Assembly (NCBI GenBank): GCA_964551875.1
Contig: CAZKEV010000004.1
Span: forward strand, 1 to 64,000
DNA from: JACTUA01 sp964551875
GTDB taxonomy: Archaea; Halobacteriota; Methanomicrobia; Methanomicrobiales; JACTUA01
Direction: 5' to 3'
DNA length: 64,000 nucleotides
Of the stretch, positions 63,469 through 64,000 are shown piece by piece (positions within the stretch are counted from its first letter, which is position 1; each line of letters begins with the position of its first letter). The translations under genes and the position numbers were made by a program. Below the pieces are notes generated by a model, which saw only the letters and a list, made by a program, of their open reading frames with translations, did not search any database and was not told the origin of the DNA.

Positions 63469-63974
63469 GGGAGCCGCTCCCCCAGGAGAAACACCCCGGC
63501 TCCCTTGAGGATATCGCCCGGGAGGAACGGGAGGATCCCGATAAGAACAGCAGCCGGGAGAGAGATACCCGCCGAGAGGATGAGCCAGGCGACGCCGCAG
63601 GCATAAATGATACCGGTACCTGCGGCCAGCCCTGCAATCCGGAGGACCCGGGATCTCTTCTCGTATGCGAGCCCCGCAACCGCGGCCGCAGGAATGAAGC
63701 CGGCGAGGAACCCGCCGGAGGGGCCGAGGAGGACCCCAATCCCGGAGAGGCCCAAGTGAAAAACGGGGAGGTTCACGGCCCCCAGGAGAAGGTAGAGGGC
63801 TGCAGGGATGACTGCACGGCGCTTCATGACCGGGGCTGCAAGGAGGAGGAAGAAGGTCTGGAGGGTGACAGGGACCAGTCCAACGGGGAGGGCCGCCCAG
63901 GCACCCGCAGCGAGGAGGGCGATGAAGGTGGCGGACTGGGCAAGGAGAGCGGTGCGCTCCGGGTTACCGTGCAT
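63465..63974 (-). CDS. bioY: Biotin transporter substrate-binding S component BioY
   Basis: A 169-residue membrane protein of the BioY family. It shows the PVTLQTFFLLLAAPVMKRR helix typical of BioY, GLSGIGVLLGPSGGFLAGF and a C-terminal FLPGDILKGAGVFLL. About six membrane segments are visible. It binds biotin and works with the adjacent ECF module. The operon leads towards pycBA, whose product needs biotin. Start ATG 63974 is near the window edge, and upstream signals are not visible. Confidence 0.9.
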   Translation of the reverse strand: MHGNPERTALLAQSATFIALLAAGAWAALPVGLVPVTLQTFFLLLAAPVMKRRAVIPAALYLLLGAVNLPVFHLGLSGIGVLLGPSGGFLAGFIPAAAVAGLAYEKRSRVLRIAGLAAGTGIIYACGVAWLILSAGISLPAAVLIGILPFLPGDILKGAGVFLLGERLP

Positions 63975-64000
63975 GGGAGGCTAGATGTGGCGGCAGTCCC

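Overview
The window looks like chromosome of a GC-rich methanogenic archaeon, probably a Methanomicrobiales member. Evidence: archaeal TATA boxes placed for leaderless or short-leader transcripts, an elongator tRNA-Met with a bulge-helix-bulge intron, two-subunit pyruvate carboxylase (PycA/PycB), a Dph6-type ATPase and archaeal-style small proteins. The genus is not determined. There are no rRNA genes, CRISPR arrays, transposases or integrases in the 64 kb.

Bases 1-14,300 are mostly housekeeping or metabolism: a partial ChrA transporter; an overlapping cluster of Dph6-like ligase, class I amidotransferase and an agmatine deiminase/N-carbamoylputrescine amidase fusion; an aldehyde dehydrogenase with a C-terminal frameshift; an SDR; a double-CDGSH protein; an RNase J-like hydrolase; a membrane methyltransferase; and a secreted C69 peptidase.

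Bases 14,450-43,600 form a large accessory island. It is organised around repeated ends of two ordinary genes. A full HAD phosphatase gene (14,968-15,816) is followed by two 5'-truncated copies of its 3' half (18,333 and 21,477). A full queC gene (34,330-34,980) is followed by three 5'-truncated copies of its 3' half (36,139; 37,455; 39,036). Between these copies sit separate cassettes: secreted proteins with a phospholipase A2-like motif; an MNT/HEPN pair plus Fic; a complete type 3 BREX operon (brxF-brxC-pglX-brxHII-pglZ-brxA, AT-richer than the flanks); then three HEPN/nucleotidyltransferase cassettes, all facing against queC. Beyond the last copy are orphan nucleotidyltransferases, a HicB, a winged-helix/YwgA-like/MazF triad and a GIY-YIG protein. 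Regulatory dyads of the form 5-N7-5, spaced 21-22 bp, sit over the starts of the two winged-helix nucleotidyltransferase genes.

Bases 43,600-58,100 carry a P-type calcium-type ATPase, tRNA-Met, a lipoprotein and a small multidrug export gene. The operon joining that last gene to a CorC-like protein has been split by a 3.7 kb insert flanked by a 44-bp direct repeat, again a gene end. The insert and the region beyond the CorC-like gene carry two paralogous secreted caspase-like proteins with associated membrane proteins, one companion being a pseudogene.

Bases 58,189-63,974 form a coherent biotin block: PycA and PycB (biotin-dependent pyruvate carboxylase) downstream of a BioY-EcfA-EcfA-EcfT biotin uptake system on the same strand.
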